NCBI GenBank assembly: GCA_025362495.1
Contig: JANYGI010000034.1
Location: 62,001-126,000 of the forward strand
Length of the DNA: 64,000 nt
Source of the DNA: Byssovorax sp.
GTDB lineage: Bacteria; Myxococcota_A; Polyangia; Polyangiales; Polyangiaceae
Direction of reading: 5' to 3'
The translations under genes were made by a program, and so were the position numbers. The notes beneath the pieces were generated by a model. It saw only the letters and a list, made by a program, of their open reading frames with translations. It was not told the DNA's origin and made no database searches. Shown piece by piece: positions 35,062 through 44,162 of the stretch; position 1 is the stretch's first letter, and each line of letters starts with the position of its first letter.

Positions 35062-36174
35062 GTGTGGCGTCCTCTCGGCGCCGCGCCGAGCGAGCCTGTC
35101 GCGCCGCCGCGGAAGCCCGCCGCGATGGCGCTCGCGACGCCCGGTGCGAGCCGCCTCCGCGCGAGAGAGGCAGAGTTGCCGGCGCCGGGATCGAGCCGCG
35201 CCGAGCCGCCGGCCACGACCGAAGTCTGGGCCCGACGGCTCGTTCGAGCGCAGGAGACGCTCGCCGCCTACCGCACCAGCACACGCTATCCGCCGGGCTC
35301 ACGGCCTCTCGCGGAGCACCCGGATCAGGCGCTGCCCCACCACGTCGGGCCGCTCTCGCTCCCGCTCGCGCGCGGAGGCGGCAAGCTCTCCACGGCGAAG
35401 GTCACGCTGAAGCAAGATCGGCTGTTCCTCGTGGGCGACGAGCGCGCGGCCCTGGCGCTCGGGTGCAGCGACGGCGACGGCCCCGCGACGTGCGCGATCA
35501 TCTCGGCGGCGGCGATCGTCCCGCCCGACGGCCGCGCCGCGCCCTCGCGAGCCGCCGTGCCGATCACCTTCAATCCAGCCGACGACGGCAGCCTCGCGAC
35601 GTCGTTCCAGCCGAGCGCGCAGGGCTTCGGAGGCTACCGGGGCCCGATCCGCGTCGAGGTCGCTCTCGACGTCGCCGGCGAGCGCGGCGGCGCGTCGTTC
35701 GATCTCGTCTACTCGCCCGCAGCCCCGGCGATCTTCACCGGCCGCGTCGACGAGGCGCTCCGCTCAGGCTCGCTCGATCTCGACGTGGAGATGATGATCG
35801 ACGAGCCGGGCCGCTACGTGATCACCGCGCGCGTCGACGACGAGAGCGGCCACTCGTTCGCGTACCTCTCGGAGAATCAAGAGCTCGCGGCCGGGCGACA
35901 GGCGGTGAGGCTCCGTGTCTTCGGGAAGCTCATCCGCGACGAGGGCGCGCTGTCGCCCTTTCATTTAAGGGATCTCGAGGGCTTTCATCTGCTGGAGGAT
36001 GCCTATCCCGATCGCGACTCCATGCCTGCCCGAGAGGGCGTCGTGTTCACGACGAAGAGCTACGCGCTCCGCGATTTCTCCGACGACGCCTGGGAGAGCG
36101 ACGAGAAGTCTCGCCACCTGAAGGAGCTCAGCAAGGACGTCGATGAGGCCGCCGCGCACGCCGGAGGGGGCTGA
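35062..36174 (+). CDS. Uncharacterised envelope protein; start codon unclear
   Basis: The first usual start in frame is GTG 35062. However, the same frame reads a hydrophobic helix before it (positions about 35011-35061, IAAVGAITLGVLGALVLV). Codons between the in-frame stop at 34972 and this helix include only a CTG at 35005 as a candidate start. The real N-terminus is thus probably a membrane anchor with a rare start, or the helix is lost. The 370-residue remainder has strands such as RVEVALDVAGERGGASFDLVY and VITARVDDESGH, suggesting Ig-like beta sandwiches, and a charged C-terminus. It may act in the envelope with the adjacent secreted hydrolase genes. No family is recognised. Confidence 0.65.
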   Translation: MWRPLGAAPSEPVAPPRKPAAMALATPGASRLRAREAELPAPGSSRAEPPATTEVWARRLVRAQETLAAYRTSTRYPPGSRPLAEHPDQALPHHVGPLSLPLARGGGKLSTAKVTLKQDRLFLVGDERAALALGCSDGDGPATCAIISAAAIVPPDGRAAPSRAAVPITFNPADDGSLATSFQPSAQGFGGYRGPIRVEVALDVAGERGGASFDLVYSPAAPAIFTGRVDEALRSGSLDLDVEMMIDEPGRYVITARVDDESGHSFAYLSENQELAAGRQAVRLRVFGKLIRDEGALSPFHLRDLEGFHLLEDAYPDRDSMPAREGVVFTTKSYALRDFSDDAWESDEKSRHLKELSKDVDEAAAHAGGG

Positions 36175-36260
36175 GCCGTGACGCGACGATAGTGCTCCCG
36201 CGACCCGAAGCGCGTCGCGCCCGCTTGACGACGCCGCATTTCCCGCGTTCAACGTCCGCG

Positions 36261-37049
36261 ATGATGGCCCGACGTTTCCGTGCGCCCTCGGTGGTGGTGG
36301 TGGTGCTCGCTCTGCTCGCCGGTTGCTCGCGCGACCGCAAAGACCTTCCCAGCGGCGCCTCGACGAGCGAGCCGGCCACGGCCTGGTGCGGTGAGGGGTG
36401 GCGCGCGCTCGACGACGGCGCCTGCCTCGCCGTGCCCGATCATCTGGCGACGCCGACGAGCCTCGTCGTCTACGCTCACGGGATGAGCGCCCCCGACGCG
36501 CTCCCGACCGACGAACAGGCCACCTTGCTCGCGGCGGCGCGCTCGCACGGGTTCGCGGTGCTGTTCGTGCGGGGCAAGGCCGGCCTCTGCGCCTGGGACC
36601 CGGGCGTCGTAGATCACCTGTGCTGGCCGACCAAGCAAGAGACGGTGGACACGGCCGGGCCGGCGATCCTCGCCGAGTGGGAGCGAGCGCAGGCGCGTGC
36701 AGAGGCGACGGTGGGCGCGCGCTTCGACCGGCGGTATCTCTTCGGCTTCTCCAACGGCGGCTATTTCGTCGCGTTTCTCACCGTCGAAGGGCGCTATCGC
36801 GTCGACGGCGCAGGGCTGGTCGGGGCGGGGCGAACCGCGGTCGACGAGTCGCTCTCGGGCGCTGCGCGTCCGCCGTTCTATCTCGCGGTGGGCGATCAAG
36901 AAGAAGAGGTCACGCAGAAAGACGCGGCCACGCTGGCGCAGGTGCTCGATCGCGCCGGGTGGAAGACCGCGCATGTGGTCCACCCGGGCCGCGGTCACGA
37001 GCTCCACGAGGACGATCTCGCCGCCGCGTGGACGCTCTGGGGTCGTTGA
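36261..37049 (+). CDS. Secreted alpha/beta-hydrolase lipoprotein
   Basis: ATG at 36261 (or 36264) gives about 262 residues. A signal peptide ends in LLAGCS (lipobox). The core has SLVVYAHGMSAPD (oxyanion strand), then FDRRYLFGFSNGGYFVAF with a GFSNG nucleophile elbow (Ser), and a late GRGHELHEDDL with a possible catalytic His. It fits secreted esterase/PHB-depolymerase-like proteins. Several similar hydrolases lie within 30 kb, suggesting a predatory or polymer-degrading repertoire (inference). Convergent to the serpin gene, 22 bases apart. Confidence 0.8.
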   Translation: MMARRFRAPSVVVVVLALLAGCSRDRKDLPSGASTSEPATAWCGEGWRALDDGACLAVPDHLATPTSLVVYAHGMSAPDALPTDEQATLLAAARSHGFAVLFVRGKAGLCAWDPGVVDHLCWPTKQETVDTAGPAILAEWERAQARAEATVGARFDRRYLFGFSNGGYFVAFLTVEGRYRVDGAGLVGAGRTAVDESLSGAARPPFYLAVGDQEEEVTQKDAATLAQVLDRAGWKTAHVVHPGRGHELHEDDLAAAWTLWGR

Positions 37050-37071
37050 TCGCCACGATCGCGCGGGTCGT

Positions 37072-38388
37072 TCACGTCGAAGGATCCTCGACCCGGCCGA
37101 GGAACAGGACCGTCCCGGTGTGCCCGTCGCGGATGAGAAACAGATAGGGGCGATCGAAGCTGATCGCGGCGGGCAAGTACGCTGCGGTGGCCTTGAAGCC
37201 GGTGGCGGTGGCTGCGGCGGCCTCGGTGCCGGCCTCGTCGACGTCGATGAAGGTCCGGTGAACGACCGAGTCGAGAGCGAGCCCGTGGCGCGGGCTGATC
37301 CCCGTGAAGTCCGCGAGATCGGTGAAGGCCGTCGGCATGCCGAGGGCCGCGAGAGGTGACGCCAGCGCGATCGACGACTCGATCTTGAACACCGGTAGCG
37401 AGACCGAGACGGAGCGGCGATCGAGCCCGTCGACGATCGAGGTCAGCCGCGCGGGCGTGAGCGTCGACTCGAGCGACACCATGCCTCCCGGCGAGGGCAG
37501 GAGGAGAATCATCGAGAGATCGCCGGCGTCGTAAGGGATCTGGAGCGCCGCGTAGCCGGGGCCCTCGCCATACCCGAGGTCCTGCTTGGCCGTCATCGTG
37601 GGGACCTCGCGCGTCGTGCCGTCCGGCCGGGTGAAGGTCGCGAACCGGGTGTCGTCGGGATCGAAGGGCGTCTTCCAGGCCGCGCTGAACGAGACCGCGT
37701 TGCCGAGGACGAGTCGCGTGGCGCCGGTGATCGAGCCTGGATCGAGCAGGGAGTCGATCCACTCGCCGGTGTGCTCACTCATCCAGCCGTTGATCGTCGA
37801 CAGGGCCTGATCCGGCGTCCCGCTGAAGTCGACCGAGCGCGCCTCTGCGCCGTAGTCCCGAGCGAGGGTGTCGAGGAACGGCGCGGCGAACGGATACCCT
37901 TGCTGGTCCCAGACCGCGCTGGCGATGCCGAGGTGAAACACCCCACCGTCGGCGCCGGCGCCCGGGTTGGCCGGATGCGTCAGCGCGTGATCGATGGTGT
38001 TGAAGGCGGGATGGAGGCGACTCGGGGGGAGGCCGAGGTGGAGCGCGGCCGCCATCTCCAGCGCGGTGTAGCCGCGCGCGCCGGCCATGGTCATGGCGAG
38101 GGATTCGGACACGCTGAAGGGCGACAAGCAGAGATTACCAGGGCTCCCGGCGATCTGGCGGTAGAGGTTGAAGGCAAACGCCGTGTTGCCGTGCACCACC
38201 GTGGCGACGTCGATCGCGGGGGCGCTGGGCGACTCGACCCGCTGCTGCGCGGACGCGACGACGCAGCCCGGATCGCTGGCCCCGGCGCAATCGTCATCCA
38301 CAGAAGTGGTAGGGCCGATGCAGCCCGGGAGCGCGGCGAGAAGCGATGCGACGGTGAGCGAACGAGCGAAAGATCTGGAGAAGTACAT
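37072..38388 (-). CDS. Serpin-family lipoprotein (serine-protease inhibitor)
   Basis: A GGAGG ribosome site lies 8 bases before ATG 38388. The 438-residue product has a signal peptide ending in ALPGCI (lipobox), a short linker, then a full serpin fold: FAFNLYRQIAGSPGNLCLSPFSVSESL, VLGNAVSFSAAWKTPF, and the C-terminal strand SFDRPYLFLIRD. The reactive-centre loop is at about 384-404: DEAGTEAAAATATGF shows the conserved hinge (G at P15, then small residues). Alignment to alpha-1-antitrypsin puts P1 near Thr401 to Ala403, suggesting inhibition of elastase-like proteases. Anchored in the envelope, it may protect against self or prey proteases. Confidence 0.85.
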   Translation of the reverse strand: MYFSRSFARSLTVASLLAALPGCIGPTTSVDDDCAGASDPGCVVASAQQRVESPSAPAIDVATVVHGNTAFAFNLYRQIAGSPGNLCLSPFSVSESLAMTMAGARGYTALEMAAALHLGLPPSRLHPAFNTIDHALTHPANPGAGADGGVFHLGIASAVWDQQGYPFAAPFLDTLARDYGAEARSVDFSGTPDQALSTINGWMSEHTGEWIDSLLDPGSITGATRLVLGNAVSFSAAWKTPFDPDDTRFATFTRPDGTTREVPTMTAKQDLGYGEGPGYAALQIPYDAGDLSMILLLPSPGGMVSLESTLTPARLTSIVDGLDRRSVSVSLPVFKIESSIALASPLAALGMPTAFTDLADFTGISPRHGLALDSVVHRTFIDVDEAGTEAAAATATGFKATAAYLPAAISFDRPYLFLIRDGHTGTVLFLGRVEDPST

Positions 38389-38905
38389 GTTCGTGGCCTC
38401 CGCGTCGGCGTCGAGCAGAACCTGTGCCGCGACGCTCGCTCGGCGTCGCGGGCGAGGGGGCTCGAGCGCCGATTGGACGCGCGGTCACCGCCCGACGACA
38501 GGCCGTGATCGAGCGCACGAGGACGCATTACAGCCGCGCGGTCGCAGGGTGTGCGCGGGTGACGCACCGGGGCACGCTGTGCCGCTCAGCAGGTCGGCCC
38601 CACAGGAGATCCCGATAGTGCCGTTCCCATCGACTCTCCGCGGATCCCGCTGCTCCCGGCGACGCATATTGCATCAGATGATCCAGGGCTGTACAATAAA
38701 TCTTCCAGGACAATTAAATTGTATCCATGCAATAGATGTATCCATCCAGAGATTGACAGACGTTGATCCAGGCAATTTTATCGATCACCAGGAACTTTGA
38801 GTTTGATCCAGGATGGTCGGTCGGGTGCACCTCGGAGCGGCGCAGGCCTGGCCGGGCGGGAGCCCAACGTGCCAGCCACGTTCCCTGTTTGCAAGTGAGG
38901 CGCGG
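38389..38905. other. 517-bp gene-free segment with an AT-rich island
   Basis: This gap lies between the serpin start and the end of the broken conflict gene. The half next to the serpin (38389-38660) is GC-rich and without recognisable features. Positions 38661-38820 have 67 G/C in 160 bases by hand count (about 42 per cent), far below the neighbouring genes. The motif TGATCCAGG occurs three times (38679, 38764, 38804), and palindromes are listed as separate features. Confidence 0.65.
38667..38734. repeat. Nested inverted repeats in the AT-rich island
   Basis: Outer arms tattgcat (38667-38674) and atgcaata (38727-38734) are perfect inverted repeats. Inside are tacaat (38692-38697) and attgta (38718-38723), and the near-palindrome caattaaattg (38711-38721). 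The spacing of the arms is unequal, so they do not form one simple stem. They may be protein-binding sites or remains of an inserted element. Confidence 0.45.
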
Positions 38906-41900
38906 TCAGGGCGCGTCGGCCCCGAACCAGTGCCGCCAGACGTAGGCGGCAGCGGGATCGCCGGCGTCTTTCGCGACGCGCACGCTCTGGAACAGCATCG
39001 CGCGCGTCGCGGGGTCGGAGGTGGGAGCGGCGATGGTGGCCTCGCGTCCGCCGCCTCGATCGAGGCTCGTCCCCAGAATCAAGAGGCCGAGTGAGCTGAT
39101 CCAGTGTGGCTTCTCCCCGTTCCAGTGCTTCATCACGAACCAGGAGCGCTCCACCCCGTCTTCCCCCCCGACGGACAGGCTCTCGCAGTCGGGGGAGAAG
39201 CGCATCGATCGCACCGCGGTGCTGTAGAAGGTGCCGAGGGTAGTACCGCTCGCGAGATCTTCGACGATGACCGGGACCCAGGGGGCGGTGGGCCGCGAGC
39301 CGCCCGCCCGCGAGGCCGAGACGTAGGCAAAGAGAGGGCGCGCGAGCTCGATCCGCGGCTCGCTGTCGCTGCGCGGCCGGGGCCCGAGCGCGCGTGAAAT
39401 GCAGAACGCGCCCGGGCCTTCGGCGGCCTGCGCGGAGAAGACGAGGGGCGTGGTCAACAGATCGGGACTGGTACCCTTTTGCAAGGCGATCGCGGCCGCG
39501 AGCCCGCCTTCTTGCTCGGCGAGGGGCGCCACGCGCGGCGTGCCGACGCGCGCCGAGGTGACGCCGCCGCGCGTGCGAATGTCGACCAGGCTGTCGGTGG
39601 AAGGCGCCATCGTCAGATAGACATCGCCCGATGGCGTGCGGCCCGCGCTGATGACGGGCGCCGTCGCCAGCAACGTCTGGAGGAGGGCGTGGCCGACGCT
39701 CGTCGACATGCGCAAGGGCGGGAGCACGCTGTCGTCCGCGGCGCTCTGGAGCAGCAGCGAAGGTGGTTGACCCGAGAGTTCGGTGGTCTTGTCGAAGCGG
39801 ATCTTGTAGCGACCGCCCGCCGTCGACCACGCTGCGTCGAGGTCGGCCGCGGCGCGCGCCGGGGCGGCGTCCGCCGGCAGCTGGTGATCGATTGACGCTG
39901 ATCGCGCCGAGACGATCTGGAGCTGGCCAACCTCGGAGATCCCGACGACCAGGCCAGCCTCCAGCACCGGAAGATGCGCGCGGAGATCCACCGTGCGGAC
40001 CGGGCGAAACGAGGGCCACCGCGCGGCATCGAACCAGAACGTCCGGTACTCGCGGCCCGTGCACGACGCGACGAGACCCGCGCCGGGCCCGCTCGTGGGG
40101 CGCGTGAAGCGAGGCAGCCCTGACGGCTCGAGGCCGTGCGCGCAGGCGAGGTGGTCGTGATCTTCGCTGGCGAAGAACCCCGTGTCTTGCAGGTAAATCG
40201 CGTGCTCCGTCGGGCGCACGACGACGACCGGCTCGCGGGTGAAGTCGGCGAACGACGTCGCTGATTGGTTGAACCGGCCCACGAGGACCCGCTGCCCGCC
40301 TTCGTCGACATCGCGGACACACGGCTTCGTCTGGGCGGAGAATACCGTTGCGCTCCACGCAGGCCTGTCGCTGCCGGCGGCCGTCACCTCCAGCAGATAC
40401 CGGTCGGCTGCGCCTCGCACCTCTCTCATCCTGGCAGCGTACGCGCCACCAGAAGAGGTGGTGTCCAGGCAGAAGTCGATCGGTGTCGGAGCCGCGGAGC
40501 GACCCGCCGCTGCCGCCCGCGGATCGGCGGGGCCGACGGCCACCCACTCCCGGTCGAGCCGGGCCCCGGTTCTGCCGATGTCGCCCCCGAGCAAGAGCAT
40601 GTCGTCGGCGGCTCCGATCCGGATCGCGCGGCTGCTCGCCGACCACTAGGCTCGCCGGGTCGAGTCGCCGTGGGCCATCGCCAGCATCCGTGGGCCGGAG
40701 GGCGAGCCAGCCTCCCAGATCGCGAGCTGGTCCGAGCCCTGTTCCATCGCCGAGACCCACTTGCCATCCGGGCTGAGGCGAGGAGCATAGAAGTGCTTCC
40801 CCTCTAGATCCAGAGTCTGCGCGGGTCCGAGGACGCGCCCGGAGAGCACGGCCGCGGCGTCCACGGGGATGATCCAGATGGCGCCGTCGGCGAGCTGCGC
40901 CAGGGCCTCGCGCCCATCGGCGCTGAGGTCCGTGGCGAGGATGCGGCGAACCGCGGTCGCGTGGCCCGCGAGCTCGCCGCTGGCCAGCAGGTCGGCCGAC
41001 ACGATCGGCGCGTCGACCGCCACCTGGATCGTCCGGGCGACGAGCGAATCGAGGCGCGGATCGTCCGCGGGCAAGAGCTCCACGGCGCGGCAGAGCAGCG
41101 GCAGCGCTTCGAGCGGGCTCGTGGCCTTCTCCCGCCCGCACGAGGAGCTGCTCGACGCTCGCCAGCGCCTCCGCGCGGCCCTTGAGAGCGTTGTAGACCT
41201 CGACGGTGAGCGCGGGCGCTCCAGGGCTCTTCTGGTCGGCGGCCTCGAACATCCGCGTCATGATGATCTGCAGCGTCGGCGCGACCGGCGACCCCGGGTC
41301 CGAGAGCAGGCCATTGCTGACGATCAGTGGCAGATCGGGATCCACGCTCGCGCGCCACTTGGCCTGGCTCCGCGGTGTTCGCTGGAGGCCGAGGACGATC
41401 TCCTGGATGCCGTCCTCGTCGAGGCGCTCCAGCAAGATCCGGCTGAACGAGAGGCCGCGATCCTCGAGGCGAGCCGAGATCTCGGCGAGCCACTCCTTGC
41501 GGAACGAGAGCACGAGTCGCCCGCGCGGCCGCGCGGCCGCGTCGCCGAACACCGTGGCCAGGTGCGCGTCGAGCTCGCTGAGCTCGACGTCGCCGGGATC
41601 CTGCCCCGGAGCGAGGGAGTCGGGCAGGGGACCGGTGCGCTCGTTCGATCGGGTATAGGCCTCCTCGACCTGATCGAGCACCACGATCAGCGGCTTTCCG
41701 AGCGCTTTTTCGACCTCTCGCCACAGGAGCGCCGGCGCGGTCGCTCCGGCCGAGACCGCTGTTCCGAGGGCGCCGGCGAGCGCCGTCGTGAGCGAGTGAA
41801 CGAGGCCTTGGGCCGCGTCGCGGCGGACGTAGAGCGGCTCGCGATGGAGCCGCAGGCGCGGCGTGAGGCCGGCGTCGAGCACCGAGGATTTCCCGACGCC

Positions 41901-42614
41901 GGTCTGTCCGAAGAAGAGCACGATGGGCGGGGCGTCCTCGGAGAGGAGGAATCGATAGAGCTCGTGCAGCTCGCGACCGCGCCCGAAGAAGATCTCGGCG
42001 TCAGCCTCGGTGTACCGCTCGAGGTAGCGAAAGAACCGCCCGGGCAAGGCCCGCTGCGGCAGGCCGGGGAGGCCGCGATAAGGATCCAGGAGAGGGAGTC
42101 GCTCTCCGATGGTGTCGAGGATCGAGGCGATCGGGCAGGCGTAGAGGTGGCCTTTGCTCAGCTCGTCTTGATCGGTGAGCGTCGAGCGGATGACGCCGAC
42201 GAGCGCGCCGCCCACGAAGCACGGGCCGCCCGAGAGACCGGCGATGTCGTTGTCCTTCGCCGACTCCACGAAGAGCTGGATCGCGGCGGCCTCGGCCGGC
42301 TTTCGCGGGCCCTTGGCGGTCCCGGCATAGGTGGTGTCCGCGTCGGCGATGTACCCGTGGTAGGAACGGCCAACCTTGCTGTTCTCGGCCGGGAAGCCGA
42401 AGGTGCGCGCCGCGACCTTCTCGCCGATCTCACCGCGGCCCAGCGTCCCGAGCGGGGCAGGGAGGATGTCGACGTCGTGATCGAGCCGGAGAAGGACCCA
42501 GTCGGCGTCGGGATCGAAGCACCCCTCGACGACAGTGGCCCTGGTCGCGATGCCCTTCTTGACGAACACCAGATCGACCGTGCCTGTCGGGGCGAACGCG
42601 GGTGGCTCCTGGGT
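38906..42614 (-). pseudogene. Broken trypsin-like / STAND NTPase / WD40-like protein
   Basis: Reading right to left, the frame from 42614 has a trypsin-like C-terminal half (DPDADWVLLRLD, then GLSGGPCFVGGALVGVI with the catalytic Ser). Then comes FFGRGRELHELYRFL, followed by a P-loop FFGQTGVGKSSVLDAG and a Walker B LIVVLDQVEEAY, as in STAND NTPases. At about 41131 a +1 shift (extra base in a CCC run) moves the frame. It continues with ALPLLCRAVELLPADD and WD40-like units (RLSPDGKWVSAMEQGSDQLAIW, split here by position). An amber stop at 40646-40648 interrupts it, and the frame resumes with WSASSRAIRIG and runs to 38906. The trypsin N-terminus with the catalytic His is missing. Such architectures are known from predicted conflict systems; this copy looks dead. 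Confidence 0.75.
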
Positions 42615-43935
42615 AGGTGGCGCCGCCGGGGAGCTCGATCCGCTTGGCGAGGTGGGTGTGGCCGAAGACCACGTAGCGTCGGCCGGTGGCGGCGAGGTTC
42701 TGCGCGGCGTCGAGATAGGCCTTCTCGGTCTCGACGGCGACGTTGAAGGACTGGTTGTTTCGCGCGGCTCGGAGCGCGTCGAGCAGGGCCGGCAAGCGGG
42801 CCTTGAGGCCGCGCGGATCGACCGATCCCAGGAGGCGGAGCACGTGCCCCGAGACGCCGGCGATGTCCTGTCCACGGGGAGCGTCCGCGGCCTCGTGGCT
42901 GTCGATCGGCGGCGGATCGGCCGCGTCGGCCGCCGCGAGCTTGCGGAGAAACTCCACCGCTCCGGCTTCGGTCATCGGCCCTGCAAGCAGCGCCAGGAGC
43001 TGCTCTTCGTCGCGCTGCCGCGCCGTCTTCTTGCGCGCGTGGCGCGGTCGCGCCGGGGCGTCGTCGTCGTCGCTCGCCGCCGTGTCGGCGCCGTGCGGCT
43101 CCTGGTCGCTCTGGCCCTCGCGCGCCGCGATGTCGCGCCGCAAGGACGCCTCCGCGGTGAGCCAGAGCAGATAAGGCAGCTTCCAGCGCACCCCGGGGAC
43201 GAGCGCCGCGAGGATGGGCAGCACCGCCTCGGTCTCGGGCTTGAGCAGATCCACGAACGGATAGCGGGCCTTGCTCGGGTCCATCACGTGGGCGACGAGG
43301 CGGCTGCCCGGCGGCGCGTGGTAGGGCCCGTCGTCGGTGGGCTCGCCCCGCGATTGCATCGCCCGCGCCTGGCGGAGCGCGTCGTGATCGATGCGGTTGA
43401 ATCCATCGTAGCGATTGCCATGCTCGATCAGGGCGTCGCCGACGACGTAGGCCTGGTCGTCGAGCAAGAACGTGAAGGCCGAGTGTTCGTCCGCGCCCAG
43501 ATGGCCGCGAAGCGCCGCGTGGACGGCAGGATAGGAGAGCTCGACGTCGTGGTTGCCGAGGAGGACCGTCAGCGCGTGGCCGGCCGCGAGGAGCGCCCCC
43601 AGCGCGTCGAAGAAGGGTTGATCACGAAGGACGATGTCGCGGAGCTTGCGGACGGCCTCTCCGGGGGAGTGCACCGTCGGCGACCAGGTGGTCGGCGCAG
43701 CCCCGCCGCCGTGCGGAGGTAGATCGGGCTCGGCGAGAAAGTCGATGAAGTCGCCGTTGATCACCAGCTCGAGGCCGACGTCGGGGGAGCGCACCTCGGC
43801 GACGATGTGCTCGACGAACCTGCGGAGCTCGTCCACGCGCGTGCACATGCGGAAGCCGCGATCGTCGCCGCCCGCGCCGTAGCGGCCGCCGACGTGGAGA
43901 TCCGAGATGACGTAGACCGATCGGGATCCGCGCAT
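42430..43935 (-). CDS. Calcineurin-like metallophosphoesterase with a truncated C-terminus
   Basis: ATG at 43935 (RGSRSVYVISDLH) was chosen because upstream codons look non-coding. The 501-residue frame has the complete metal-binding set: DLH (residues 12-14), GDFID (61-65), GNHD (127-130) and GHTH (425-428). After GGATY near position 42613 the expected family pattern (NTGTW-like strand) is missing. The rest, to the stop at 42430, is an out-of-frame reading of the neighbouring trypsin-like gene. An acidic insert around DTAASDDDDAPARPRHARKK lies in the middle. The enzyme should hydrolyse phosphoesters with two metal ions; substrate unknown. Divergent from proS. Confidence 0.75.
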   Translation of the reverse strand: MRGSRSVYVISDLHVGGRYGAGGDDRGFRMCTRVDELRRFVEHIVAEVRSPDVGLELVINGDFIDFLAEPDLPPHGGGAAPTTWSPTVHSPGEAVRKLRDIVLRDQPFFDALGALLAAGHALTVLLGNHDVELSYPAVHAALRGHLGADEHSAFTFLLDDQAYVVGDALIEHGNRYDGFNRIDHDALRQARAMQSRGEPTDDGPYHAPPGSRLVAHVMDPSKARYPFVDLLKPETEAVLPILAALVPGVRWKLPYLLWLTAEASLRRDIAAREGQSDQEPHGADTAASDDDDAPARPRHARKKTARQRDEEQLLALLAGPMTEAGAVEFLRKLAAADAADPPPIDSHEAADAPRGQDIAGVSGHVLRLLGSVDPRGLKARLPALLDALRAARNNQSFNVAVETEKAYLDAAQNLAATGRRYVVFGHTHLAKRIELPGGATYPGATRVRPDRHGRSGVRQEGHRDQGHCRRGVLRSRRRLGPSPARSRRRHPPCPARDAGPR

Positions 43936-44162
43936 TGGCGCGATGGTAACGTGGGCCGCGACGCCGGCACGAGGAAACGTCGCGGCCGGCCCGACGCGGC
44001 TTCGCGGTGTCGTCGTCGCCTCGATCGCTGCCTGCTCCGGCCGTTCTTCGCAGTATTTCCCTTCACCGGGCGCCGTCCGCTTCCGCTCCGACCCCGGTCC
44101 GGTGCTAGGGTGCCGCCCGCCGTTCCCTCTTTCCATCCCGTTTCTCTGCAGGAGACCCGCCC

